Assembly (NCBI GenBank): GCA_020055645.1
Contig: CM034549.1
Location: 32,573,930 to 32,637,929, forward strand
DNA: 64,000 nucleotides
Direction: 5' to 3'
Source: Tomocerus qinae
Lineage: Eukaryota; Arthropoda; Collembola; Entomobryomorpha; Tomoceridae
Positions 36,759 to 48,561 of the stretch are shown piece by piece (position 1 is the stretch's first letter; each line of letters opens with the position of its first letter). The position numbers and the translations under genes are program-made. The notes under the pieces are model-generated. The model was not told the origin of the DNA. It saw nothing but the letters and a program-made list of their open reading frames with translations, and did not search any database.

Positions 36759-38926
36759 TTACATAATCATAGCCGCTGGATTAGACAAAAATGACTTGAA
36801 ATGTTGCAGCCATTGGGCTCCAACTGCTCCATCGACAACACGGTGGTCACAACTCATAGTTACGTACATCACGGTCACACCTTTAAATCTACAAATAAAA
36901 ACATCAGATTATCAAATTGTACTGCTATTTAATAGTTTCATATAATGTTATCAAAGTATCTTGAACACGAGTACCCTTTTTCATTGTTGGCAGGAATAAC
37001 CTTCTGACTTGTGCCCCCAATAGCCAAAATACATGCTTGAGGAGGATTAATGATGGCTGAGAAGTGGTGAATCCCATACATACCCAAGTTAGACACTGAA
37101 AATGTGCCTCCCTAAAACACAATTATGAAAAAAACATATACATCACATTTTCTTGCACTTCAAAATTACGACATGAAAAGATGTTATGTTTGAACCTGAA
37201 ACTCATGAGGTTGGAGTTTATTCGCCCTTGCTTTAGAAGCCAATTCTTTCACAGTTTGACTAATTTCGACTAATCCCTTTTTGTCGGCAGTAAAAACAAT
37301 TGGAGTTATTAATCCTTTGTCCGTACTGACAGCCACACTTACATCTACTGAGTTGTACCTTTATAATAAAGAAAGTTACACGTTATTAACCTTTGACCCC
37401 TTTTCCTAATGCTATACAAATAGGTAAAATGATTAATTGAAAGTTTTGCTTACTGTCTAATTACTGAGTCCATCCAAGATGAATTGGCTTCTGGAACTTT
37501 AAGACAAGCCATTGCTGCTGCTTTAATAATGAAGTCATTAACAGATAACTTGATTTTGTCCTTTTCTAGTTGTTTATTGAAGTCCCCTCTAAGTTTTAAG
37601 ACTGTATCCATTTCGATTTCAGAAGTAAGATAATAATGGGGAATAGTCTATAAACAAAAATTTAAAAAATAATGCATAAAAATACGGCACGGAAATTAAT
37701 TCAACCATAAATTGAAAACGAGAAAACATTAAAAGTAAACCCGGACGGAATAAAAATAATTGCGGACTACTTTTAATTATTATTAACATTTATTGTACCT
37801 GTTTAGACTGCAATAGCCTTTTGGCAATCACTCCTCTAATATTTGTAACAGGAATATCGGTATAACTAGCTCCAGTAGTAGTTTGTGTTCTGGAAGGAGA
37901 CGACGCTGACACACCAGCGCTAGACCCAGCTGCTTCTAAATCCTTGGCGGTTATTGAGCCAGCAATACCGCTTCCTTGACCAAATGACTATACGCAAATA
38001 AAACGATTATCATATTGAAAAAATAACCTGAATATAATTCACAAATTATAAATGGAAAAATTATTACAGTGAGATCAATTCCCTTCTCGGCTGCTAATGA
38101 CCTAGCAAAAGGCGAAGCAAATGGTCGTCCTCCGGCCCCTTGAGAAGTTGGCATTGCTTGAGGTGCAGCAGGCTTTGATGCCGCAGGTGGTGGAGGTGCT
38201 GATGAAGGTGGAGGAGCAGCTGCAGCGGGTTTTGTTGGTGGAGGGGCTGCAGCCCCGGACTCTTTATAATCCTTAAATGCCGCTATATCTCCTTCATTAG
38301 CTACTATAATGCAAACTAACTGAAAAATTACAGTAATAATATTTAATTAATTATTCCATCATAGTTGTAACAAATAATAGCAGATAATTTTTAACTCGGT
38401 TTTAATGCCTTGACAAAAAACACCAACCTTTCCTATTGGGACATCTTTGGACCCCGCTGGTATTAATATTCTAGCTAAATAACCTTCCTCTGGTGTTTCA
38501 AAGCCCATTGTTGCTTTATCTGTTTCTATTTCAGCTAGTAGATCGCCCTCATTTAATTTATCACCTGTAAAAATTTAAACACATTGCATGTTTTTTGGTA
38601 AAGATTTTGGCAGTGGTAATAATGTTTAATATTAATTCTACTTTCACATTCAACAAGTTGAAAAATAAATTCAAATGTATTTATGTATAGTAAAAGATTA
38701 TAGAATGAGATGGATATGTACCCTCTTTCTTTTCCCAGCTTATGATGGTTCCCATTTCCATTGTCGGGGACAATGCTGGCAGTGCTACTGCTGTATGGTC
38801 GGGGTACGAAGCATAGCATCTTCGTGTCTGTCCAGTAGTATTATTAAATGCTGATGGTATAGGTGGCTTGCAGACATGTCTGTTTAAACTGTGAAGCGAT
38901 CTTTGTAAAAAGTAAACGGTAAACAT
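36759..38926 (-). CDS. DLAT: Pyruvate dehydrogenase E2, dihydrolipoyl acetyltransferase
   Basis: The mitochondrial E2 core transfers the acetyl group from lipoate to CoA in the pyruvate dehydrogenase complex. Exons in order of reading: 38926-38722, 38564-38428, 38319-38068, 37987-37799, 37647-37454, 37358-37196, 37111-36975, 36888-36759. All borders are GT-AG and in phase, giving 468 residues. A basic, Arg/Ser-rich N-terminus serves as targeting peptide. One lipoyl domain follows ([13 protein letters not shown]; lipoylated Lys85 in ETDKATM). A Pro/Ala-rich linker leads to the E1/E3-binding domain ([17 protein letters not shown]). The acyltransferase domain ends with [14 protein letters not shown], catalytic His441 and Asp445. 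A single lipoyl domain is common in invertebrates, whereas mammals have two. A TAG acceptor-like site just before the ATG suggests a further 5' UTR intron. Confidence 0.95.
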
Positions 38927-39199
38927 TAAAGATCCTATTTTACAAAAACAATTAGGTTAAGTAGATAGTAAGTATTTCCTACATTTTATATTATTTTATG
39001 TACCTATTAAGAACAACAGAGCAACTGTACGAAGATCTTTGAAAAGTGTGAACTGATCTTGATCGCGGATTTCTCCCACTTCCCAAATTGTGAAGATAGC
39101 ATCGCAAAACACTGCACGGTCTGTTCATTTTTGAGAGATTATTTACCCGAATGAGTTGTCGATTTGCCTAGACTATTTGTTCACCGAATTTTTGATTCT

Positions 39200-42100
39200 G
39201 CTTTCAAAAACAAATAAATAATACAATTAGATTACATACAATGATTCTAAATGAAATTCAAATTACATAAATTGGATAATAAATCTCGATGATCAAATGT
39301 ATGAGTGTATGGGAGTGGACATTCTATCCAACACTTCTTAAAAATGTCAAATCTTATTTAAACATTCAACATTGGGATTGGGACTATGACACTTAGATGT
39401 GAGCTGTGAAGTAAACACACGCCGGACGGTTTTAGTGATCCTACTACTGACTACACTACCAATTCCAAGCCAAGGTAGCCGATTTTAACTTACCACACAT
39501 GTGTAACTCAAATCTTGGATTCTAAATAGTTACGTGCGTTGTAATTTGTAAAAATTCTTCTTGCACTGTCTCTACAAGACAAAAAATGAAATTAATCCAC
39601 AAAATTAATTAAAGTCCCCCAAAATTTGATTGAATGAAAGTGCGATTTAGTAATCCGACAATATGTTATCTGCTAATTCTAGGATCGTATTCGTATTCGT
39701 GTACCACCAACTTTATTATGAACCTGGTGATCTCTCCTTCGGTAAATACTTTGAAAATAAGAGTTGCTGTAGGCTCAAGGCTGGTATCGTACTTCTTTAA
39801 GCTACTACCTTACCTAAAGACAAACCTACTCTTACATACAGGAGCTACACATGTATACAGAAGTCAAGCAAGATAATGCAGAAAGGAAAAGTTAGTGTAG
39901 TACCTTACCTAGTACATGCAGTTCAACACTAATACATAGAAGTCCTGGAAATCCTCTTCTTGTGTTCGTGTGCGAATATGCGAATTCTCCAGTTTGTAAT
40001 TTTGCAAAAAAATTATTCCAATTGAACATTTGATTTTTCGTGGTTTTCACATTCCACCCACTGCATAGAATCCTCCTTCTGATTAACAGATGGCGCTTCC
40101 ATGTTGGCAATCCTCTCTGTTGTAGCTTCTCACTTTTTGATCACTCTCATTTATTTAGGTGAATTCAGTTTTCAACTCAAGCTTTGGTAAACGATATCCG
40201 ATCCATTGTTGACAATTGGCACTTGGAAAATTAGCAAAATAATGAGCTTGATTCAGCAATCAGTATGCACCAACCAACACAAATCAACAGAATCAGTTAC
40301 AGGATCAAGAAGAATCACAAAGCAAAATTCTAAAAAGCCATTGAAAGCGTTACAGTAATTTGCAATTACGGCTGATGAATTAGACCTTACCTATTTGTTC
40401 TTTGTTGTACAATGATGGTGGGGGATAATCTTCCCAAATGTTACTGTGCTATATAATAGAATAGTACTAAGGAATCCTACAGTACTGTATTAAGCTAGCC
40501 AAGTGTTTGGATAGGCAATTATAATCAGCAATCCAAAATTTGATGAGCAAATCTCAATTTATTTCATATTTATTTACATTATGATAAACTTCTAACATTG
40601 CTTCCTGCAGACAATTTCTACCATTTTATCTTCAGTGGTGACATATTATAGATATTCAAGTAAGTAGTGTTTGGTATATTATATCACTTACTAAATATAG
40701 ACAAAATAGTTTTTTGGATTTTTGCATGATTTGTGTATTATGGCATTTCTATGTAATGCAAGCCATGCAGTTCATTCAGATTACAAAACGTGCTTAGCAC
40801 ATACAGGTAATAATACAGTAAACGTGAATTTGCTTCTCATGTCCCTACTACCCTTTTACACCTTTTCCTACGAAGAGGATAAATGTACCGTTGCTTCCCA
40901 TCAAGTACATTACACGGATAGAGATACTATTCACCTAGGCTAAGGAGAAACAAGTCTTCACATAATTCTGCCATCGCTGTTTCACTGACAATCGGTTACG
41001 TCAGTTGAAGTACTTATTCCTTTGATTACCATGAAAAACTCTCAAGCAGGTACCTAGATTAGAAGCAGGTAGTAGGTACTCATCTTTTTATTCGTGCCAT
41101 CATAAAATAGTAGTCTCTAGTGTCTGTACTTTGTTAGTTAACTTATGGTAGTGCAGTTCTGGTGTAGTTTAGGTGAATACATAATGTATACGTGAAACAT
41201 ATATACATGATACTTTATGCATCCAAAACTATATTATAATACGAATGTATAGTATTTAGTGTTCCGTTGCAAAGCACGACATGACACGGAATGAAGCCAA
41301 ACGTATTCTGCCATTCTCTGTCATGCCATGTCATGTTAAATTGTATATAGGAATAGGACTGCAAATTTTGCTGATGCGAATGTATTTTTTACATGTTTAA
41401 CTCTCGTAGTACATGCAGTATAGACATAATACAATTGCATTGCACCTTTACTCTTTAGTTCGACTATTTTATGCACAGATACCAGTTGGCATTGGCAGTT
41501 GAATGACATGAAGTGGAATGTCTGTTTTTTCTCCAATAAGCAGCAATTCTCCTGCTAACTCTTCTGCAGTATTTTACTTTTAAACGACCGATTCCTTCAT
41601 TATATTTTTGTCAAAATGATACAAGCTATAAAATAAACTGTGGTAACACAAGTTGTTATAAAGCGTAGAGCAAACTATACAAACTGTGTGCTAGAAAATA
41701 TGCTGGGATCTAACCGGGATCGCCAACCTTCAGATTCGGATATGTAAATATCAACAATGTTTGACCACCATTAACTCTAACCCGCTTATTAGCTGAGGGA
41801 AAGCCTTCTAAGATCTCGACTAAAAAAAATCAAAAGTCAAGGCCTCAGACAGAAAACATTTTCAGAGGTGGCGGCACTAAAAAAATCCTTACAATTTTTT
41901 GCAATTTTTGGCACTTTGAGACTTTGCAATTTCTTTGTTCGAGATTTTGACTATTTTTGGACCTTAACCTGACTTTTGATGTCTACTTTGTAGGTTCCTC
42001 CTGTCCTGAGCAACGCTTCAATTAGAGTAATAAACAGACAGACTTTTAGCCCAAAATGCATAAAAATGTGCTCCGCTCCAGGCAGAGTAGATTGATATCG

Positions 42101-42352
42101 ATTTTTATATACACAGGTGTGTGAACGTCTGTAGAAGTTGTATTCAGATTTACTTGGTTAATCTTTAATATTGCAACTACAGATGTAGTCAATAAAGTAA
42201 AGTGTCTCAAAATAATCCCTGCATTGTTTCCTCAAAATCACAACATGATAACTAATATTCGTATAAAATCCCTCAAACGGAATGTCGCAATGAAATAATT
42301 TTTGCTACCAGACTAGACTAGACTGAGTGGGAATGGGTTTATCGTCAGGACA
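39200..42352. other. Intergenic, no supported gene
   Basis: AT-rich DNA between the 5' end of DLAT and the BEL/Pao element. Open frames are short and featureless. A weak inverted match (ATCAAAAGTCAAGG near 41830, ATCAAAAGTCAGG complement near 41985) is not clear enough to call a transposon. Confidence 0.5.
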
Positions 42353-42357
42353 GTAAT

Positions 42358-42741
42358 TGTCGTCGGAATTTAGAAGAACCGCCACCGCTCAGCACGAAAG
42401 AGAAAAGAGAAGCAGAAGCAAAACGTTGCAAGCAGAAGCAGACGCATTCGAGCGGAGCACGAGGTAGCAGCCAGAAAAAGTGACTCCCGATAATAATAAT
42501 ATATTTTATTATTGAAATAGATTAAAAAGTTGTAAAATTGATTTGAATTAGTGCCCTTAATAAAAGCACTAATTTATGTCAAGTTTGCCTTGTCAAGTGA
42601 CAGTTTATTGGCATCTTGGACATAGTCATTTAGCTAGAAATCGTCCGTCTTAGGTAGACAGTGTGTGGCATCTTGCATTTGACCAACGACATTACATCGC
42701 CTAGTGTAGGCACGGAAAATAGATCCGAAGCGGGTCGAACA
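42358..42741 (+). repeat. 5' LTR of the BEL/Pao element
   Basis: 384 bp with TG...CA ends. Contains AATAAA (42559-42564) in the loop of a 9-bp stem (42546-42574). The first about 126 bp are the same sequence that in the 3' copy encodes the end of the polyprotein. Confidence 0.97.
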
Positions 42742-42742
42742 T

Positions 42743-42752
42743 TGGTCCTTCG
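42743..42752 (+). other. Primer-binding site, tRNA-Tyr-like
   Basis: TGGTCCTTCG matches the first 10 bases of the complement of the tRNA-Tyr 3' end. It then diverges (TAGCGC rather than AGCCGG), unlike the full match in the 4.7-kb element. Confidence 0.65.
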
Positions 42753-42801
42753 TAGCGCAGATAGAACAGTCCTTTGGAAAGTGACAGTGTGACATTTGAA
42801 A

Positions 42802-45800
42802 ATGAAGAAATCAAGAGCAAGAGTTTTGCAAGAACCTGAACGCCAAAGCCGAAGATTGGCAGGGGATGTACCCGAATTTGGACGTTGGGAGAAAGAACCG
42901 CGGCGGGGGAAAAGCGACTTGGAGGTGCCAGCCGGTGAACCGGAAGTGACAGCCCCAGACCCTCCCGCACAACGTAAAAGTGAAAAAAGTGTACCTAATG
43001 GTTCCAATTCTGTCAAGACGACAGCTAGCAGAATTCTACTTAGGAAATTAGAAGCTGAACTGGAAACCGAGGAACAAATTTTGAAGATGGAGGAAGAAGC
43101 AGCGGCTACCCTACTCCAACGGCGCAGACTACTGGCCATGAAGAAATTGCAACTGCAAAAGGCCAGAATCGAGGAGGAAGGTGAGGACGAACAAGCAATT
43201 AGTTCTAGTGACGAGTTCCAGTCTGTTCCTGAGACAAGAGGTGAAAACAGTCGTGTAGAAGATTGGGTAGAGGATAGCCTGGGACATGGTGGACGACCAC
43301 CGACTCCATCACCGCCTCCAAGTGAGTCACAAAATAATGAAATTTCAAATCCCAGTGCCATGGAGTTAATGGCACAAGCAATTACTGCGTTAGCACAGTC
43401 ACAAACGAAGGTTTCCACTGGGGGTGGTGATCTGAAGACGTTTGTGGCCAGACAGTCCTTCGCCAAAGACTTACCACAATTTTGGGGGGACCCTGAAGAA
43501 TGGCCTACGTTCTACAGTATGTATAAACGTACGACCGAGAGCTGCACATTCAGTGCAGACGAAAATCTGTTGAGACTCCAAAAGTGTCTACGGGGAAGAG
43601 CCAAGGAGTCAGTTCAAGCTTTACTGACGGTTCCAGAAAATGTTGACCGTGTTATGTCAACCCTCGAGATGTTGTTTGGAAAGCCTGCAGACATAGTGAA
43701 GATTTGTATCGATAAAGCGAAGCAAGTTTCAGCGCCAAAAGAAGATCGACCAGAAACTATTATAGACTTCTCGTGTGCAATTGTCAACCTGGTGACAACG
43801 ATGGAAAATCTACGTGAAAAAGGGCACATGACTAATCCTCAGCTGATTGAAGAATTAGTCGAGAAGTTACCTGGTGGTCTCAGATTGCAGTGGGGAACAT
43901 TTTGTTTGACAAAAGAGACCTCACCGGACTTAAAGGACTTGTCAGACTGGATGACAAATATTGCCAAAGCTGCCAGTCGACTGAAATCATCCCAGAAGCC
44001 AACTAAGTCAGAGAAGGATGATAAGAAAAATAAAAATCGTAATCGTGGTAAGGAAGTTATTTTGACCACTACCAACAATGAAGAAGAAACCTGTGCCCTT
44101 TGTGACAAATCTGGACATATTTTGGAGTTGTGTCGTATTTTTATTCGTATGAATATAAACAAAAGGAAGGATTTTGTCATAAGAAAGAGGCTTTGTTTTT
44201 GTTGCTTTGGGAAGGATCATCAAAGTTCGTCATGTGACAAAGTGTGTGGAAAGGACAGTTGTGAAGGTAAACACCATCACTTTCTCCACAGATCGATTAC
44301 TTCCAAGCCTAGTGAAACTTCAAGTGACAATGTGGAAGTTGTAAAATATTCTTGCGGCAGCGAGAAAATAGTGCTACTCAAGATATTACCTGTAACCTTG
44401 ATTGGGCCAGCTGGCTCTTTCAACACTTACGCAGAATTGGACGATGGATCTACTACTACTATGCTAGATGCTGAAGTAGCGAAGAAACTTGGACTGGATG
44501 GCCCAAAGGATCCCTTTCGTATGCGTTGGGTGAAGAATACCGAACATGCAGAGTTGGACTCAATGAGAGTGACATTGACAATAGTTGGAGCTGACAAAAG
44601 TAAAAGTTTTTGTCTGAAGGATGTGCGCACTATACCCGACCTCGATTTAGCGGCTCAGTGTATTGACACGAAGAGACTTATGAAAAAGTGGCCGTATTTA
44701 TCGAATGTGCCAATTGCTTCCTTGCAGAATGCGAAACCAACTATTCTCATTGGACAGGATAACGCAAGTTTGATTGCAGCGCGACAGTTACTGGAAGGCC
44801 CTGCAAATGCTCCTGTAGCCACCAGAACCAAGCTTGGATGGGTACTACATGGAAACTCTACGAAATTCAGAGGACGAGTGGATGGAATCTGCACACACCT
44901 AAGAGTCGTGGACGCAGATAAGTTGGAGTCTTTACAACTCACAAAAGAATTGTACGAGACAGAAAGTTGTGGTGCTACTGCAACTTCCCACTTAATAGAT
45001 GACCACCGAGATGACGAATTGCACCAACTGATGAAAGAGCAATTCAAGACGGAGAATTTTGGAGTAATGTTGCTGCCGAATCTGCCGAAGTCGAAAGAAG
45101 ATATTCGTGCAGAAGATATTATCAATAAAACTACCCGCCGTGTTGGCACACGTTGGGAGACGGGACTTCTTTGGAAAACTGATGACATTTGCCTTCCTGA
45201 AAGCAAAGAGAATGCCCGGAGAAGACTCAACTCTATAGAGAGGAAGATGGACAGGGACCCGAAGTTCGCAACCAAGTATTGTGTGAACATTGATGAATAT
45301 TTGCGTAAAGGTTACGCTCGGAAGCTCACCCCTGAAGAAGCAAATGATGTAAGTGACAAAACCTGGTACCTGCCACACTTTGCTGTCAGCAAACCTAGTA
45401 AGCCCGACAAAATTCGGTTGGTTTTTGATGCTGCAGCCAAAAGTAATGGAGTTTGCCTCAACGACGAATTATTGAAGGGACCCGACTTGCTGTGCTCATT
45501 AGTTGGAGTTCTCTACACCTTCCGACAGAGAAATATCGGATTCACCGCCGACATTCGTGAGATGTTTCTTCAGGTGCTGATTCGGAAGGAAGATTTGCCT
45601 GCCCAACGTTTCATTTGGAGAGGTATGAATCGTAAGAAAGAACCTGATGTCTACGAAATGTCTGCTATGACATTTGGAGCTACCTGCTCACCAAGCCTAG
45701 CACAGATCTGCAAGAATCGAAATGCAGAAGAATTCCGTGTGGAATTTCCGGAAGCTGCTGAGGCCATAATCAAACGACACTACGTGGATGATCTGCTGGA

Positions 45801-48561
45801 TAGCTGTAGTAACAAGGAAACTGCAGTGAAATTAATTAAAGAAATTATCGAAGTTCAGCGACGTGGAGGATTTGAATTAAGAAATTGGAGCTGTAGTTCG
45901 AAAGATGTCCTACAGTCAATTCCCCCCGAATTACGTTCAACTGAGAACAAGGATCTCAATCTAGAATCGGAGCTGCCCACAGAACGAGTATTGGGACTTC
46001 AATGGAATCCGAATTCAGATACGTTTACATTTGCGTGCCAGTTTCATCGAGTCAAGAAGGAAATCTTAGAAGGTATAAGAATTCCGACCAAGAGGGAAGT
46101 GTTGCAGCTCGTGATGTCCGTTTATGACCCACTGGGATTCCTCACGCACTTTATCGTCAAAGCAAAAATCCTTATGCAGGATATCTGGCGAAGTGGAATC
46201 GGTTGGGATGACTCCATGCCCCACAGTTTGAATGAGAAGTGGAGGAATTGGCTGGATGAATTGAAAGGAGTTACTGCAGTACGCATACCAAGATGCTATT
46301 CCCCGGATATTGACAGTGCTGAGTCAATACAGCTACATGTATTCACCGATGCCAGTGAGAAAGCTTTCTCAGCTGTTGCCTATCTGCGTGTGAAATATGG
46401 AAATGGAATCCGGACTGCCTTTGTGACAGCAAAATCAAGAGTCTCACCTCTGCGGCCGATGTCAATTCCTCGGTTGGAATTGCAAGGAGCCCTGATTGGA
46501 AGCCGTCTTGCTGAGACTATCAAGAAAGAACACGAGATAAAAATTGATGTGACTTATTACTGGACGGATTCTCGCACTGTACTTTGCTGGCTGAAATCAG
46601 ATGCCAGAAAGTACAAACCTTTTGTGGCGCACCGTGTTGGTGAAATTCTGGAGACGACTGATGTGGACAAGTGGAACTGGGTGCCCACTGCCGAAAATGT
46701 TGCAGACGAGTCGACAAGGGATTCGGATGATTCTGACTTTTCGCCTACAAGTCGTTGGTTCTGTGGTCCTGCATTTCTCCAACTTACTGAATCGGAATGG
46801 CCCAAGGAGAAGAAACCCTCTCGAGAAATTGACCCTGATGAACTGGAGTTGAAGCCAGAATTCGCGAATGCAGTCACAGCAGTGTCATCTGAGGAAATAG
46901 AAATCTCTGAAGCCTTGCCCGAAGCTAATGTTGATTCGACTTGGTGGAGGCTGACTCGATCCATTGCCTGGATAAGAAGATTTGTCTACAATTTAAAATG
47001 TAAATTGAAGAAACAAGAAACCAACTCTACTTCCTGGTTAACTCTGAGGGAAATTCAAGAAGCTGAATTTATAGCGCTGAAGCGAGCCCAGAGAGAAAGT
47101 TTTGGAAAGGACCTGGAGTTGCTGGAGAAAGGAAAGACACTACCTAAGTCAAGTAAATTAGCCTTGCTTTCTCCATGTATAGATGACGAAGGAGTTCTTC
47201 GAATGAATGGAAGAACTGTGAAAGCTCCTGCAGTCAGCACTGACTTTGGGAGACCAATTATCCTAGATGGGAAGAACGCTCATACTATGTTACTCGTGAT
47301 GCATTATCATGTTAGAGCTGGCCACCATGGATTTGAACTAATTATGAACGAAATTCGCCAACGCTTCTGGATAGTTGGATTACGAAGTGCAGTGAAAGGC
47401 GCAAGAAGAAAATGTCAAGAATGTCGTCTTACTGATGCCAAACCAAGGGTGCCGGAGATGGGACAACTTCCAGAATTTCGTTTAACAAGATACGCAAGAC
47501 CGTTTACGATTACTGGCGTGGACTATTTTGGTCCGATGGAAGTGTCCATCGGAAGAAGACGAGAAAAAAGATACGGAGTACTCTTCACGTGTATGAGCAC
47601 CCGCGCCGTCCATTTGGAGATAGCAGCCTCGCTATCCACTGATTCGGCCATAATGGTAATTCGGAGATTTGTTGGACGCCGTGGATGCCCGAAGGAATTA
47701 CATTCCGACAATGGAACGAATTTCCATGGTGCGGATAATGAGCTACGGAAAGCTCTCGAAGATTTTGACCAGATTAAGATCGTGGAAGAACTGACAAAAA
47801 GAGGAATCATTTGGCGATTCTTACCACCCTCTTCCCCATTTATGGGTGGGGCGTGGGAAAGACTGGTGCGATCGGTGAAAATCGCATTGAAAACGACCCT
47901 TAAGGAACGGGCTCCAAGAGAAGAAGTTCTCCAAACTCTATTCGTAGAAGCGGAGAACATTGTGAACAGTCGACCACTTACACCTGTTTCACCTGACTGG
48001 AAGGATGAAGAAAGCTTGACCCCAAATCACTTTCTTATTGGATCATCAAATGGGACTCCAGCGCCTGGAGTTTTCTTGGAAACGGATTTATGTCTCCGTA
48101 AGCAATGGAGAATTGCACAATGCCTAGCAGACCATTTTTGGAAGCGCTGGATGCGCGAATATCTGCCAACATTAACCCGACGGAAGAAATGGCTGAAATC
48201 GACACCCTCTTTAAAAATTGGTGATCTCGTTTTCATAGCTGACGGGAATGCAGAAAGAAATAATTGGCCCCGCGGAAGAATCATTGAAGTTTTTCCTGGG
48301 AAGGACGGAAAAATACGCGTTGTTGACGTGAAGACTCAGAATGGAGTTCTCCGCAGACCAGTGGCGAAACTCTTCGTCATTGACGTTGAGCAAGGAGTTG
48401 TGGATGACCCCAGAGGTCCATCACTGGGGGTGGTATGTCGTCGGAATTTAGAAGAACCGCCACCGCTCAGCACGAAAGAGAAAAGAGAAGCAGAAGCAAA
48501 ACGTTGCAAGCAGAAGCAGACGCATTCGAGCGGAGCACGAGGTAGCAGCCAGAAAAAGTGA
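42802..48561 (+). CDS. BEL/Pao Gag-Pol polyprotein
   Basis: One frame of 1919 residues from ATG 42802. A charged N-terminal coiled-coil region precedes a DUF1759-type Gag domain (about 222-370, beginning near LPQFWGDPEEWPTF). Two CCHC zinc knuckles sit at 431-444 and 465-478. The aspartic protease carries LDDGST near 546-551. Reverse transcriptase has YVDD at 994-997. The Pao-type RNase H begins with TDAS at 1182-1185. The integrase has an HHCC zinc finger from His1501, then catalytic Asp1574, Asp1636 and Glu1686. A DUF5641-type C-terminal domain with NHFLIG follows. The last about 41 residues, Lys/Glu/Gln-rich, are encoded inside the 3' LTR. No stop or frameshift is present. Gag and Pol share a frame, as usual in this family, so processing depends on the protease. 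Confidence 0.96.
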   Translation: MKKSRARVLQEPERQSRRLAGDVPEFGRWEKEPRRGKSDLEVPAGEPEVTAPDPPAQRKSEKSVPNGSNSVKTTASRILLRKLEAELETEEQILKMEEEAAATLLQRRRLLAMKKLQLQKARIEEEGEDEQAISSSDEFQSVPETRGENSRVEDWVEDSLGHGGRPPTPSPPPSESQNNEISNPSAMELMAQAITALAQSQTKVSTGGGDLKTFVARQSFAKDLPQFWGDPEEWPTFYSMYKRTTESCTFSADENLLRLQKCLRGRAKESVQALLTVPENVDRVMSTLEMLFGKPADIVKICIDKAKQVSAPKEDRPETIIDFSCAIVNLVTTMENLREKGHMTNPQLIEELVEKLPGGLRLQWGTFCLTKETSPDLKDLSDWMTNIAKAASRLKSSQKPTKSEKDDKKNKNRNRGKEVILTTTNNEEETCALCDKSGHILELCRIFIRMNINKRKDFVIRKRLCFCCFGKDHQSSSCDKVCGKDSCEGKHHHFLHRSITSKPSETSSDNVEVVKYSCGSEKIVLLKILPVTLIGPAGSFNTYAELDDGSTTTMLDAEVAKKLGLDGPKDPFRMRWVKNTEHAELDSMRVTLTIVGADKSKSFCLKDVRTIPDLDLAAQCIDTKRLMKKWPYLSNVPIASLQNAKPTILIGQDNASLIAARQLLEGPANAPVATRTKLGWVLHGNSTKFRGRVDGICTHLRVVDADKLESLQLTKELYETESCGATATSHLIDDHRDDELHQLMKEQFKTENFGVMLLPNLPKSKEDIRAEDIINKTTRRVGTRWETGLLWKTDDICLPESKENARRRLNSIERKMDRDPKFATKYCVNIDEYLRKGYARKLTPEEANDVSDKTWYLPHFAVSKPSKPDKIRLVFDAAAKSNGVCLNDELLKGPDLLCSLVGVLYTFRQRNIGFTADIREMFLQVLIRKEDLPAQRFIWRGMNRKKEPDVYEMSAMTFGATCSPSLAQICKNRNAEEFRVEFPEAAEAIIKRHYVDDLLDSCSNKETAVKLIKEIIEVQRRGGFELRNWSCSSKDVLQSIPPELRSTENKDLNLESELPTERVLGLQWNPNSDTFTFACQFHRVKKEILEGIRIPTKREVLQLVMSVYDPLGFLTHFIVKAKILMQDIWRSGIGWDDSMPHSLNEKWRNWLDELKGVTAVRIPRCYSPDIDSAESIQLHVFTDASEKAFSAVAYLRVKYGNGIRTAFVTAKSRVSPLRPMSIPRLELQGALIGSRLAETIKKEHEIKIDVTYYWTDSRTVLCWLKSDARKYKPFVAHRVGEILETTDVDKWNWVPTAENVADESTRDSDDSDFSPTSRWFCGPAFLQLTESEWPKEKKPSREIDPDELELKPEFANAVTAVSSEEIEISEALPEANVDSTWWRLTRSIAWIRRFVYNLKCKLKKQETNSTSWLTLREIQEAEFIALKRAQRESFGKDLELLEKGKTLPKSSKLALLSPCIDDEGVLRMNGRTVKAPAVSTDFGRPIILDGKNAHTMLLVMHYHVRAGHHGFELIMNEIRQRFWIVGLRSAVKGARRKCQECRLTDAKPRVPEMGQLPEFRLTRYARPFTITGVDYFGPMEVSIGRRREKRYGVLFTCMSTRAVHLEIAASLSTDSAIMVIRRFVGRRGCPKELHSDNGTNFHGADNELRKALEDFDQIKIVEELTKRGIIWRFLPPSSPFMGGAWERLVRSVKIALKTTLKERAPREEVLQTLFVEAENIVNSRPLTPVSPDWKDEESLTPNHFLIGSSNGTPAPGVFLETDLCLRKQWRIAQCLADHFWKRWMREYLPTLTRRKKWLKSTPSLKIGDLVFIADGNAERNNWPRGRIIEVFPGKDGKIRVVDVKTQNGVLRRPVAKLFVIDVEQGVVDDPRGPSLGVVCRRNLEEPPPLSTKEKREAEAKRCKQKQTHSSGARGSSQKK
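48425..48433 (+). other. Polypurine tract of the BEL/Pao element
   Basis: TGGGGGTGG two bases before the 3' LTR, within the coding frame of the polyprotein, is the expected plus-strand primer. Confidence 0.7.

Noticed and set aside
41820..42010. Possible inverted repeat around ATCAAAAGTCA
   Set aside because: Match is short and imperfect, with no target duplication.
42630..43466. 278-codon open frame on the - strand
   Set aside because: It lies antisense to the BEL/Pao Gag region and has no domain; the sense frame explains the openness.
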